From assembly GCF_011074885.1 (NCBI RefSeq), contig NC_054689.1, positions 1,426,001 to 1,490,000 of the forward strand: a stretch of DNA of 64,000 nt, given 5' to 3'. The stretch comes from Brettanomyces bruxellensis (Eukaryota > Ascomycota > Pichiomycetes > Pichiales > Pichiaceae). The position numbers and the translations under genes are program-made. Positions 20,804 through 30,293 of this stretch are shown piece after piece. Numbering within the stretch: position 1 is the first letter of the stretch; each line of letters begins with the position of its first letter. Under the pieces are notes generated by a model. The model had not been told where the DNA came from. It ran no database searches and saw only the letters and a program-made list of their open reading frames with translations.

Positions 20804-21188
20804 ATCATTTGTATTTTCCCTTTTTTGTTTTGGCCCAACTTTTTTAACCTTTTAGACACTAGATAACTTGTACACCTTGCCATTTGCTTCTGCTAATAAA
20901 CAATTTTTGCTATAGTCGAGAATGATACATGTGAGTCTACGCGTTTGTAAAAATATATCAGATCTTTATTTTGTGTCTGGACCAACGAAAATGATATAAG
21001 TGTATACCATACAGAGTTGTAAGTAAATCCAAAAATAAAATAAAAAAGCAGAAAGAAAAGCATTAGATAGGAACGGAACAAAACCTAGCTGAAAGCAATA
21101 TTTGCGATGAGCAGAAAAGCACACCGTTGAAATAATTATAAAAAAAAGACAAATATCCACTAGGCCAGCTACTCACCATTGCAAAAAA
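20804..21188. other. Convergent intergenic region, 385 bp
   Basis: This is the shared 3' region of MVD1 (plus) and COF1 (minus). It is AT-rich with T-rich and A-rich tracts on opposite sides, consistent with two 3' UTRs. Confidence 0.6.
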
Positions 21189-21835
21189 TTAATGAGATCC
21201 GGCACCCCTGCTAACCTTTTCTAGAACACTATCATACGCAACCTCTGAAAAGTCAGTACCTTGAATATCAGAAGAGACCCCATTAAGAGCTCTTCTCAAA
21301 GCATCCTTGGAAGATGCATAAACCATCTTAGATCTGATAGATGCAGTATCTGGAGACCATTGGAAAAAGACAATCTTGTTTCTCTTACCTTCACCCTGAC
21401 CTAGCTCGTACTCAAAGTCGTAAACAGCGTACTTACAGTCGTTCTCTGGAAGTTCCTCCAAAAACTTATCGTAAGATGGATCTGTGGAAGTCTTGTCAAC
21501 GATAATTTTAGTCTTGTCGTCACTAATCTTGTAGATAATGTACTTGTACTTCTTTCCAAGCTTCAAGTCATTGAAGGCTTCTAGAGCGTCATCTGAAACA
21601 CCGACTCTGTTTGAATATTTTATGTTAGTAACTAAACTAATATTAAGAGGAAAATTAAAAGACGAAAGAAAAGGCTTACCCTGATCTGGACTTTATAATT
21701 AAATAACAAGAAGCTAGTTAGTATTTATTGAATTGCGATCTCTTAAAAGTTAAAGATATAATTGTTCTATCTCTGCATTCATTTTTCTCCAAAACGATAA
21801 CTTCGGTAGTCCATGATGTTTTAACAACTTACCAT
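21189..21835 (-). CDS. COF1: Cofilin, three coding exons with two introns
   Basis: Cofilin severs and depolymerises actin filaments. The spliced product is 143 residues, the same length as S. cerevisiae Cof1, beginning [18 protein letters not shown] and ending [10 protein letters not shown]. Coding exons on the minus strand are 21835-21833 (the ATG only), 21690-21680 (11 nt, TCCAGATCAGG) and 21606-21189. Intron 1 (21832-21691, 142 nt) has donor GTAAGT, branch point TACTAAC (21717-21723) and acceptor AAAG. Intron 2 (21679-21607, 73 nt) has donor GTAAGC, branch point TACTAAC (21624-21630) and acceptor ACAG. Joining gives ATG-TCC-AGA-TCA-GGA-GTC, which restores the conserved N-terminus with its regulatory Ser. 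Without intron 1 the position of the initiator Met would be an AAG codon, so both introns are needed. The actin-binding helix region [16 protein letters not shown] is intact. Confidence 0.95.
21607..21679 (-). other. COF1 intron 2 (73 nt)
   Basis: Donor GTAAGC, branch point TACTAAC at 21624-21630, acceptor CAG. Its position within the Gly5 codon resembles the single intron of S. cerevisiae COF1. Confidence 0.92.
21691..21832 (-). other. COF1 intron 1 (142 nt)
   Basis: The donor GTAAGT follows directly after the initiator ATG. A perfect TACTAAC branch point lies at 21717-21723, about 25 nt before the AG. Confidence 0.9.
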
Positions 21836-22307
21836 TTTGTTAATAATTATTTATATGATGTAGTCAATTGACAGTTGTCGACCTAAGTAAATGTTGGAAA
21901 AGGAAAAAAGGTGGGCATTTAGGTTAATAAACGGGGCTAAAATTCATAATTCCTTGCATTCGCTCACTCACTTACTGCAATTATTTACTCTTTTTTTTTC
22001 TCACGCACTCCAGCCATATTCTTGGTTTCGGCATATTTTCACCCTTACCTTAGATTATGTGAAATAAAATAAACACCGCTTCTTCCGTTTACGCTAAAAT
22101 ATAAGGGGAAAAAAATTTGTGAACTGTATGCTATGCGTGGCCGTCTGAATCGTGATAGTAATGTAAGGAGGTGGTGTGGCGATAAGGAATGTTTATACTC
22201 ACTAGTCGAAATTATAATATTTACTCAGACATTATCTCTTCGTTTTAGTTAATTACTCTCTTTTCATTAACTTGACATTTCATTATTATTTAGCTAGTTC
22301 TATTTAG
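21836..22307. other. Divergent intergenic region, 472 bp
   Basis: This is the COF1 promoter (minus) and the promoter of the coiled-coil gene at 22308 (plus). Pyrimidine-rich tracts at 21985-22005; nothing else recognised. Confidence 0.6.
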
Positions 22308-22919
22308 ATGGATGACTTTGCATTTGAGGCCCTTGATTTTCGATTAAAAATACTCGAATCAAAACTAGATGGTTTGCAAGGAGAAAGCTTTTCAGTTACA
22401 ATTCGTAGATTACGATCGGATCTCAACAAATTAGGGGAATTGGGACGACTGATTGATAATCTAAAGAATCTGAATGAGTATTTTGATATTCCAGTTGATC
22501 CCAATAGTGATCTTCTGAAAGATTTTCCGGACATTAATGAAGACATGAGCATTCAAGATAAAAAATTGGTGATTCTTAGTCAGGGACAACAATTCTCCAA
22601 ATTTCTTGCCGCAGTTGAACATATCGAATCACTTGTTAATGTGCTGGAGAAGTTTAAAGCAACACATGCTGAAATTTCGCGCGTAAAGTTGGAAATGAAC
22701 ATATCACCCATGAATATATTAGAACAATATGATACTCGTATATATTCGCAATATTGTAAAGGTGTCCAAAAGTGCTTTCATCTACTTGAGCTGGATATTT
22801 CAAATACGTATGAACAGAATTTATTTCTTGTGGAGGTGCAAGAAAGACTCAAGAAATTATCCGATAAGCTACCAGAAGACAATTCTCCTGGCAATTCTTC
22901 TCCGAACACTACACAGTAA
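22308..22919 (+). CDS. Coiled-coil protein resembling dynactin p24 (DCTN3/LDB18)
   Basis: This 203-residue, largely helical protein has no catalytic motif. The N-terminus (FEALDFRLKILESKLDG) and the order of features recall the p24 subunit of dynactin: a first heptad helix, a linker with acidic dipeptides, a segment with a Pro/Asp-rich turn (FDIPVDPNSD), then a helix with ILSQGQQFSKFLAAVEHIESLVNVLE. In p24 the corresponding region reads as an ILSQ-containing helix followed by a leucine heptad. p24 sits in the dynactin shoulder and supports dynein-driven nuclear migration. The similarity is weak and rests on pattern, not identity; another coiled-coil scaffold is possible. Confidence 0.4.
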   Translation: MDDFAFEALDFRLKILESKLDGLQGESFSVTIRRLRSDLNKLGELGRLIDNLKNLNEYFDIPVDPNSDLLKDFPDINEDMSIQDKKLVILSQGQQFSKFLAAVEHIESLVNVLEKFKATHAEISRVKLEMNISPMNILEQYDTRIYSQYCKGVQKCFHLLELDISNTYEQNLFLVEVQERLKKLSDKLPEDNSPGNSSPNTTQ

Positions 22920-23020
22920 CGGGGTTTTCGAGGCTTAATGATTAATGATTAGCATTATAATATATACAGGATAATGGAATAAAGCTTGATAAGTAGAAAA
23001 GAGAATCCCATTTTTTTTTT

Positions 23021-24289
23021 TCAGCAGATAGTTCCACATCCAAGTACACGATTACCTTGATAAAGAACCATGTTTTGTCCGGGAGCGACGCCAAAAACAG
23101 GCTTATCGAGTTTGAAAAGCAGTGCATTGTTGTCTTTACCGTCTAATCCTAGAAAGGCAACTTTATAATCCGTCTGTAACGATCGTGTTTGACAATTTAA
23201 ATCTGGCATTCTGGAAACTTTTTCAATATTTAAACCTTTGTTGATCCAATTCCAGTCTCTTACCTTGATTTCCGTACGTTCAAATGCATGTTTATCTGAC
23301 TTCTTAGCTATTATTAGTTCATTCTTAGAAATGTTTTTGCCACAAACAAGCCATATTCCCTTGTATTTTGGATCTCCTTGTGGTAAACTGATTCCGCATC
23401 GTTGACCAATCGTGGCATGCCACAATCCTTTATGCATACCCCAAATATGACCCTCCCTGTCGACAATATTACCAGGATTTGGTTCAAGATACTCATCCAA
23501 AAAATCACTGAATTTCTTTTGCGGTGAGACAAAGCATAACCCTTGAGAATCCGGCTTTTGACTTGTTACAAGCCCGTGATCGTTTGCAATTTTCCTCACC
23601 TCTGGCTTTGTATAATGTCCAATCGGTAAAAGAATGCGATCCAACACAGATTCTGGAACCTGAGATAAATAATATGATTGGTCTTTCGGTCGGTAGGCCG
23701 CACGGAACATGTGATTTTCCCCCGTTTCAATATGTTTCAGTACCCGACAGTAGTGTCCGGTGACAAGCCACCATTTCTTGTCGTTCTTGATCTTACTTTT
23801 ATAGTACTTCTCTAAATGTGCGATCATCGCTCCAAATTTCACGTATTTGTTGCATCCAACATCCGGATTTGGTGTAAGCCCACGTTCATACATTTTCAGC
23901 ATTGGTTCAAACACATCCATCCAGTACTCCTTCTCAAAACTAACTCTTTCACATGGTATTCCCAACTGATTGCAAGTCGCCTGGACCTCATGCCAATCTT
24001 TATCAATTGTACAACTGGAATTTTGACCCTTCGAACCATCATCCCGATTACAGCCAGATCCTACATTTCCATCTGCTGATGATGACCAATTAGCCATAAA
24101 TATTCCTCGCACATTTCTGTATTTCTGTGAGTACATCAGTGCTGCCACTGATGAATCCACTCCGGAAGACATCGAAACAATAATGTCATCATCTGGTCCA
24201 GGTTGACACTGTATATATCCCGGGGATGTTGTGAATTTTAAAAGCTTTGCATCTGTAGAAAGAAGTCTTCTTGATACTCGTAGAAACAT
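23021..24289 (-). CDS. SLM3: Mitochondrial tRNA 2-thiouridylase (MTU1/SLM3)
   Basis: This 422-residue MnmA-family enzyme thiolates the wobble uridine (s2U34) of mitochondrial tRNAs for Lys, Glu and Gln. The PP-loop ATP-pyrophosphatase motif VSMSSGVDSSVAAL is at about 38-51. The family blocks NPDVGCNKYVKFG (first catalytic Cys) and DSQGLCFV (second catalytic Cys) are both intact, as is GQRCGI. The first 25 residues contain Arg and Ser but no acidic residues before position 16, consistent with a mitochondrial presequence. The length matches S. cerevisiae SLM3 (417 aa). The start is the only upstream in-frame ATG. Confidence 0.96.
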   Translation of the reverse strand: MFLRVSRRLLSTDAKLLKFTTSPGYIQCQPGPDDDIIVSMSSGVDSSVAALMYSQKYRNVRGIFMANWSSSADGNVGSGCNRDDGSKGQNSSCTIDKDWHEVQATCNQLGIPCERVSFEKEYWMDVFEPMLKMYERGLTPNPDVGCNKYVKFGAMIAHLEKYYKSKIKNDKKWWLVTGHYCRVLKHIETGENHMFRAAYRPKDQSYYLSQVPESVLDRILLPIGHYTKPEVRKIANDHGLVTSQKPDSQGLCFVSPQKKFSDFLDEYLEPNPGNIVDREGHIWGMHKGLWHATIGQRCGISLPQGDPKYKGIWLVCGKNISKNELIIAKKSDKHAFERTEIKVRDWNWINKGLNIEKVSRMPDLNCQTRSLQTDYKVAFLGLDGKDNNALLFKLDKPVFGVAPGQNMVLYQGNRVLGCGTIC

Positions 24290-25481
24290 TCTCTGGTTGT
24301 TTCAACTGATGTACTTTTATTGTTCATGTCGGGAAACCCACCTATTGCAACTAGATCAAGAATTTTCAAATTCTAGCTTTGATTTTTTTCAGGTGCGGCA
24401 GCACTGCCCAGGAAATCATGCGATTCGATCTACGGGGGGACCAACGACTGCCAAAACTCATTCCGATTTAGCTATTGTATTAGACTGAGTGCTTTATAAT
24501 TAGACTGATGGAAAAATAAGCATAACTGTATAAAAGGTTATTCTGCTAAAGACAGCAAGTGAAGTTTAATCGTTACTAGCAGTAGCGTAAACAGCGGATT
24601 CTAAATTTTCGGGATATCCCATCAAGTAAATATATATCCTCGCAGATCAAATGCTTCATTAAACATTAATTTTTAAATGTGAAGCAAATCGATTATGCTT
24701 AAGGATGTATAATTATATGTTTGAATGAGAGCATCATCCACATCTGTGTCTACAGCATATGAAGCAAGGCAATTTTTATAAATGATTTGATCATGTATTA
24801 TATTGTGGGCATCCTTAATTGTCTGTTGGGCATTAATTTTTAAAAGATGAATTCTTTCCACCAGAAATGATTGCGTGTGGATCTTCGAGTTAGAGAGACC
24901 TGCTTTTATTCTATAGGTGTTCTTAAAGTCAAACTTTTGATGACCTGTTCTTTGATCCAACTGTAAAGATAGCAAGTGTACATTACATTAACGACGTGTT
25001 AATCATTTCTAGCACTCCATTTAAACACGTTCTCCTTTTTCTAAAGGATTCATTCAAAGTTTTTTATCAATGGTATTCGCTGGAGGTAAAGGAAAACTGG
25101 ACAGGTTTATATAATAAGAAAAAATGTACATAATAGAATGTGAAATGCAGAAAGAAAATTAGACGACCTTTCCATCTTTATCGCGAAAAATATTTTATAT
25201 AGCGAATTGTGCCGAACTTTTTTTATCGTCCACCGTAATTTCCCCCCTTTTAAAGCAGCGCATTTTTTCCTTTTACCTTGGCTTCACCTCACCTGCTTCC
25301 ACTTTTTACGAAATTTTTTTTTCCCGTCAAGCAAATCCAATCTTTTTCACATTTTATATATATCATTGCACATACCCAACAATACTATCTTGTGACCAAC
25401 AAGTTCGCAGTCCCGCCAAGAAATTACATTTGATAAAAAGGGTATAATCGCTTTATTTTTCATCTTAAATTATTCAACGCA
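24290..25481. other. Divergent intergenic region, 1192 bp
   Basis: This lies between SLM3 (minus) and RTN1 (plus). It contains an open minus-strand frame at 24673-24975 preceded by a splice-acceptor-like CTTTACAG, described separately, and a pyrimidine-rich RTN1 leader (25215-25350). No RNA gene is recognised. Confidence 0.5.
24673..24975 (-). other. Possible 3' exon of an unrecognised small gene
   Basis: A 100-codon minus-strand frame with no internal ATG. Its usable part begins after the sequence CTTTACAG (ending 24961-24964), which looks like a yeast 3' splice site, and would encode a charged, helix-prone peptide (LDQRTGHQKFDFKN ... SIIDLLHI). A GATTAAC branch-like sequence lies upstream, but I cannot find a convincing first exon. 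The product is not recognised. It may be a chance ORF in a long intergenic region. Confidence 0.2.
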
Positions 25482-26321
25482 ATGTCTTCAACCGCCGCTC
25501 CAAAGAAAGCCACTTCTTCTAAGAGTGCTTGCCCAGCATGCACAAGACTTACTGGTACCGATCTTTTAAGCTGGAAAGATCCAATTGCCTCTGCCAAGGT
25601 TAGCGGTAGTATCCTCGGTGGTCTATTGGTGTATCGCTACACCGACTTCGTCAGCTGGTTCTTCTATCTTTCTGCAATTGTTCTAGCAGCATCTGCTCTT
25701 GCTGAATATGTTGGCAAGGTTGCCACAGGTGAGGGTTTCATTTCTAGATTCAAGCCTGCACAAACCACTCACATTGGCGATTTCTTGGAGGCTCATGCTC
25801 AGATCTTCGCCAAAGCATTCAAGGATGCCGAGATCAAATTGCAGAACCTCTTCACCTCAGTCAATATTGAAACTACGTTGAAGGCTGCAATTGTTTCCTA
25901 CGTTCTATATCAATTGACATCTTTCTTGAGTGTTTGGACAATTGCTTTCACCACCACTGTTTTGGCATTTACTTTGCCTGCCGCTTACGCTTCGAACAAG
26001 GAGCTTGTTGACTCTTCAGTGAAGCAGTACTCTGAATTGGCCAAATCGAAGTCTTTGAGTGCATACAAGTCCATTAAGACCCAGGCTGAGCCACATTTGA
26101 AGAAGGTTGAGGAGAAGATCGCTCCACTTACAGAATTTATTAAGTCAAAGATCCCTGTTAGAACTGCTGGTTCTACGGTTGAATCTACACCTTCTGTCGA
26201 GAAGCCACCAAAGGCTACTGAAATTAAGGAGACTGTTTCATCTGCTGCTGCCGATATCAAGGATACCGTTTCAAAGACCGCTAACAAAGCCGAAGCTGAA
26301 AGCGAACCTTTGTTGAATTAA
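25482..26321 (+). CDS. RTN1: Reticulon, ER-tubule shaping protein
   Basis: This 279-residue protein carries the reticulon homology domain. Two long hydrophobic hairpins (about 38-70 and 122-168) are separated by a hydrophilic loop, preceded by the conserved LLSWKDPIASAKVSG segment. Reticulons insert as wedges and curve the ER membrane into tubules; in yeast Rtn1 also supports nuclear pore assembly. The C-terminal tail is Lys/Ser/Ala-rich and repetitive (KETVSSAAADIKDTVSKTANK). The length is similar to S. cerevisiae RTN1 (295 aa). The pyrimidine-rich leader and strongly biased codons suggest high expression. Confidence 0.93.
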   Translation: MSSTAAPKKATSSKSACPACTRLTGTDLLSWKDPIASAKVSGSILGGLLVYRYTDFVSWFFYLSAIVLAASALAEYVGKVATGEGFISRFKPAQTTHIGDFLEAHAQIFAKAFKDAEIKLQNLFTSVNIETTLKAAIVSYVLYQLTSFLSVWTIAFTTTVLAFTLPAAYASNKELVDSSVKQYSELAKSKSLSAYKSIKTQAEPHLKKVEEKIAPLTEFIKSKIPVRTAGSTVESTPSVEKPPKATEIKETVSSAAADIKDTVSKTANKAEAESEPLLN

Positions 26322-26742
26322 GCTAAATGCCGAGCATGCATTTTTGTCGATTTGTTTGTCTTCTTCATAAGTACCTAAGTACCTACCTATGTAAATCTCT
26401 GTGGATCAGATCAGGTGCTTCTTTGCTTATCGCATAAAACTTTCCTCTTTTCTCTTCTCCCATATATTTTTGCCCCTTCCTTTTTTTTTTATTCTGTTCG
26501 TCGTTGTTTTCTGGTGAGATTACTATTTAAGTTATCGGCTAGTTTTATCGTCTCCTTTTATTTGTTTGCTGTTTTGTTGTTCTTGTTTATCACTATTGAA
26601 CTATTACAATAAAAGAAAAGTATCTTCTTTTTCGTCATATATTATGTACGTATGTTCAAAGCTATTATTTTCTCCACACAGAGAAACTAATGTTCAAGTC
26701 CAAATTGTTCGCTATTGGTCTTATTATTGTTTACTTCCGATA
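26322..26742. other. Convergent intergenic region, 421 bp
   Basis: 3' regions of RTN1 (plus) and the Ras gene (minus). Contains a duplicated AGTACCTA at 26371-26386 (tandem 8-mer). No gene seen. Confidence 0.6.
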
Positions 26743-27656
26743 TTACATGATCGTACAGCATCCGCCACTTTCTTTCTCGGATTGTTTTGCATTAGCAGGT
26801 CCGTCCCCTGAAGAATTGGCGGCTTTGCTTCCAGTAGCTTTGTTTAATGCTCCCTTTGTTTGATCTGCAATTTCCTCTCCTGTTTCTTGGTATGTTCCAT
26901 TCTTCTTTTGCTTTTTTAATTCCTTCCTTCTCTCTGAGGCCTCGTGCAACTCTGCATCCCTCTCTTCCTTCGCACTTGGATATAATGTTCCGGCAACACC
27001 TGATCCAAGAACTGAGTTGTGCATAATGACCTTCACCAAGCCATGAAAAGCCTCGGTAACATTCTCACCCGTCTTTGCCGATGTTTCAATATATGCAGCA
27101 TTGAATTTTTTGGCAAGCGACACACCTTCCTCTTTAGATATTTGTCTTTCCTCTTCGAGATCGTTTTTGTTGCCGACGAGCATCAAAGGAACAAAGCTAA
27201 CCTGTTCACCTTTGACTCGCATAATTTGGTTGTAAAAAGTGCTGATCTCCTCAAAAGAATGTCTATCCACCAAACTGAAAACCAGTAGGAATCCTTCACC
27301 AGTTTTCATGTAGAGATCTCTCATAGAAGAATACTCCTCCTGACCAGCGGTATCCAAAATATCAAGAGAGGTCTGAATGCCATTGACTTCACAGTAATGA
27401 CGGTAGGAGTCTTCAATAGTGGGATCATATTCCGTCGCAAATTCTGATTGGGTCAACCGGATTGTAAGGGCAGATTTACCCACAACTGGAGGACCCACGA
27501 CCACAAGTCTAAACTCTCTTGACTTCAGTAAAGTAAAGCATCGTTAGTACTAATATTCATAAAAGTTATGAAGGATTGGATATCCGATCGGTAAGAAACT
27601 TCTCTATTTTATGTTTTACCCACCGCTTTGATCATTCGTGTACTTACCGCACTCAT
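26743..27656 (-). CDS. Ras-family GTPase with non-canonical P-loop, one intron
   Basis: The spliced protein is 262 residues. Exon 1 is 27656-27648 (ATG AGT GCG). The intron is 27647-27523 (125 nt) with donor GTAAGT, branch point TACTAAC at 27543-27549 and acceptor GAAG. Exon 2 is 27522-26743, giving MSASREFRLVVVG. Ras features: effector region EYDPTIEDSYR, switch II DTAGQEEYSSMRDLY with the catalytic Gln, NKND, ETSAK, and a C-terminal CCTIM giving a CaaX box (CTIM) with a second Cys for palmitoylation. The hypervariable region is about 80 residues and Lys/Glu/Asn-rich. The P-loop reads GPPVVGKS where Ras proteins have G-x-G-G-V-G-K-S, so the residues equivalent to Ras Gly12 and Gly13 are Pro15 and Val16. 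It is either a RAS1/RAS2 orthologue or a divergent second Ras; I assign no symbol. Confidence 0.93.
27523..27647 (-). other. Intron of the Ras-family gene (125 nt)
   Basis: Donor GTAAGT immediately after the third codon; TACTAAC branch point at 27543-27549, about 20 nt before the acceptor AG. Phase 0. Confidence 0.92.
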
Positions 27657-28504
27657 TATAGTTCTGATATGAACGTTTTTGGAGTCAATAATGTTAAAAT
27701 GAAATGAGAGATGGTATATATTAAGCAGAAGAGTGAAAAAATTAATAGAGAATGTTAATATAGATAACGAGCAACGTTTATTACTACGGCTCGAATTTTA
27801 GCCTCGACTCCCATATAATTTTTTTGGTGAGGAATGAACTAGCGAACTAGGGTTATTTATTGATTGATTGAGTATCCCTATTTCATTTACCGATGATCCG
27901 TTTGCCGACATATTTATACCTACAGTAATATTTTAACATTAGTCCTCTATTGTACATGACCAAAAAATAAAGTTTATTGTGTCAAATAAATTGAAATGAA
28001 TGTATTATTTACTTCAGAAATGGCTTGAATCCTTGTTAGTCCTTATAATTGCATTCCCATCTATTCTGTGGCCTACAATTATGATGTATACAATTTTCAG
28101 AAAAATAAAAATTCCTCTCCGAAGTTGAAACATTTGCAGATCGAATATTTCACATTTATTATTATGTCTTTGCTTGATACTTGAAATGTAGAATTTATAT
28201 CTACACTGTGTTCACCGATTAAACATTGAGCAGGTTAGTAGTTATCATTACTATCAACCAGCAACACCATCCATGAAATCTCTTCTGATTTTGACGGGAA
28301 AAGGAAATTGAAAAAAATATATATATAAAATAAAAAAAAATTAAAAAAATAGAGAAAAATTTTTTTCACTTCACATCTATTATATTAGTGCATGTAGATG
28401 TGCGCACTCTGCAAACTTAAATCCTTGGATGCTAAACGAACTTGATATTCGGTAAACTGTCTTCTTGTTTGTTTGATATTGGAAGTAATATACTTTATAT
28501 AATT
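27657..28504. other. Divergent intergenic region, 848 bp
   Basis: This is the promoter region of the Ras gene (minus) and HAS1 (plus). It contains a long A-rich stretch at about 28306-28360, roughly 145-200 bp upstream of the HAS1 ATG. No gene or RNA recognised. Confidence 0.6.
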
Positions 28505-30190
28505 ATGGCAAGAACTGCAGTCAAGAGAAAGTCTAAGGGTGAGTCCCAGAGTACCTCCAAAAAGCCAAAGGTTTCCACTACCAACAATTCAGCAGAGGAT
28601 TCAGATACTGATAAAGTTGTTGAAAAGATTGATCAGGAGTATTCTGATGTGGAAAAACTTCTAGAGAAAGAGAATAATATAAAAGCAAGCAAAGATACCA
28701 AAGATAGTAAGGTTGGCAATGCTGCTGCAGAGGTTAAAAATGAATCTAGTGTCACAAAGCCAGAAAAGCATGATAACGATGCTGTCACAACTGAGAAATT
28801 TTCAGATCTAAAGATGTCAGAGCCAACACTGCAAGGTATCAAGGATATGGGTTTTACCACAATGACAGAGGTTCAGTCTAAGACTATTCCGGTGTTACTT
28901 ACAGGTAAAGATGTTTTAGGTGCCGCCAAGACTGGATCTGGAAAAACTTTGGCCTTCCTAATACCTGCTATTGAATTGTTGTATTCCTTGAAGTTTAAGC
29001 CAAGAAATGGAACAGGAGCTATTGTTATTACTCCAACAAGGGAGTTGGCTCTTCAAATATTTGGTGTCGCTCGTGAATTAATGGCACATCATTCGCAGAC
29101 ATTGGGAATTGTCATAGGTGGTGCCAACAGAAGACAGGAGGCTGAAAAATTAGCAAAGGGTGTCAACCTTTTGATTGCAACCCCTGGTAGATTGTTGGAT
29201 CATTTGCAAAATACTAGAGGTTTCGTGTTCAAGAATTTGAGAACTCTTATTTTTGACGAGGCCGATCGTATCTTGGAAATTGGTTTCGAGGATGAAATCC
29301 GACAAATTGTCAAGATTCTCCCAAACGAAGATCGTCAGACTATGCTTTTCTCTGCAACACAGACGACTAAAGTTGAGGACTTGGCTCGTGCTGCTTTGAA
29401 AAAAGCTCCTGTGTACATTAATGTGAGTGAAAGAAAAGAAGCCGCTACTGTTTCTGGTCTTGAGCAAGGTTATGTTGTTTGTGAGTCTGACCAGCGTTTT
29501 CTGTTATTGTTCTCGTTCCTCAAAAGAAATATGCGCAAAAAGAAGATTATAGTCTTTTTTTCGTCATGTAACTGTGTGAAATACTTTGCAGAGCTTTTGA
29601 ATTATATTGATATTCCCGCTTTATCGTTGCATGGCAAGCAAAAGCAGCAAAAGCGTACAAACACATTCTTTGAGTTTTGCAATGCAAAGCGTGGCATTTT
29701 GCTTTCAACAGATGTGGCTGCAAGAGGTTTAGATATTCCAGACGTTGATTGGATTATTCAGTATGATCCTCCAGATGATCCAAGAGACTATATTCATAGA
29801 GTTGGTAGGACTGCTAGAGGTACAAAGGGTAAAGGTAAATCTTTAATGTTTCTTATACCTCAAGAGTTAGGTTTCCTTCGATATTTGAAAGCCGCAAAAG
29901 TTCCATTGAATGAATATGAGTTTCCACCAAGTAAGATAGCCAATATACAGTCACAGTTAGAGAAGCTTATCAAGAATAATTATTGGCTTCATCAAGCTGC
30001 TAAGGACGGTTATAGAGCATATTTACAAGCATATGCATCTCATCATTTGAAAACTGTGTACAAGGTCGATAAATTGGATCTTGTGAAAGTGGGACGCTCG
30101 TTTGGATTTTCTGTGCCACCTAAAGTTAACATCACAATTGGGTCAAGCACATCAAAGCCAAAGTCACACAAGAGAAAGAGATACAATTAA
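28505..30190 (+). CDS. HAS1: DEAD-box RNA helicase HAS1 (ribosome biogenesis)
   Basis: This 561-residue nucleolar ATP-dependent RNA helicase is required for 18S rRNA processing and 60S maturation. The helicase motifs are in order: Q-motif region [10 protein letters not shown], Walker [32 protein letters not shown] as [16 protein letters not shown] as LFSATQT, then [25 protein letters not shown] and HRVGRTARG. The C-terminal block [30 protein letters not shown] (here [15 protein letters not shown], then FGFSVPP) is specific to HAS1/DDX18. The N-terminus is Lys/Ser/Glu-rich. The ATG at 28505 ([10 protein letters not shown]) is used; the frame upstream contains only non-ATG codons. Confidence 0.97.
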   Translation: MARTAVKRKSKGESQSTSKKPKVSTTNNSAEDSDTDKVVEKIDQEYSDVEKLLEKENNIKASKDTKDSKVGNAAAEVKNESSVTKPEKHDNDAVTTEKFSDLKMSEPTLQGIKDMGFTTMTEVQSKTIPVLLTGKDVLGAAKTGSGKTLAFLIPAIELLYSLKFKPRNGTGAIVITPTRELALQIFGVARELMAHHSQTLGIVIGGANRRQEAEKLAKGVNLLIATPGRLLDHLQNTRGFVFKNLRTLIFDEADRILEIGFEDEIRQIVKILPNEDRQTMLFSATQTTKVEDLARAALKKAPVYINVSERKEAATVSGLEQGYVVCESDQRFLLLFSFLKRNMRKKKIIVFFSSCNCVKYFAELLNYIDIPALSLHGKQKQQKRTNTFFEFCNAKRGILLSTDVAARGLDIPDVDWIIQYDPPDDPRDYIHRVGRTARGTKGKGKSLMFLIPQELGFLRYLKAAKVPLNEYEFPPSKIANIQSQLEKLIKNNYWLHQAAKDGYRAYLQAYASHHLKTVYKVDKLDLVKVGRSFGFSVPPKVNITIGSSTSKPKSHKRKRYN

Positions 30191-30293
30191 GTAATAAAGT
30201 TAAATGTATAATACGATACAGAACAAATAAATATGTATGGGATTAACAGCTAGTTGTCGTAGAACATAACATAAGCTGGCTTAGTTGTAATAG

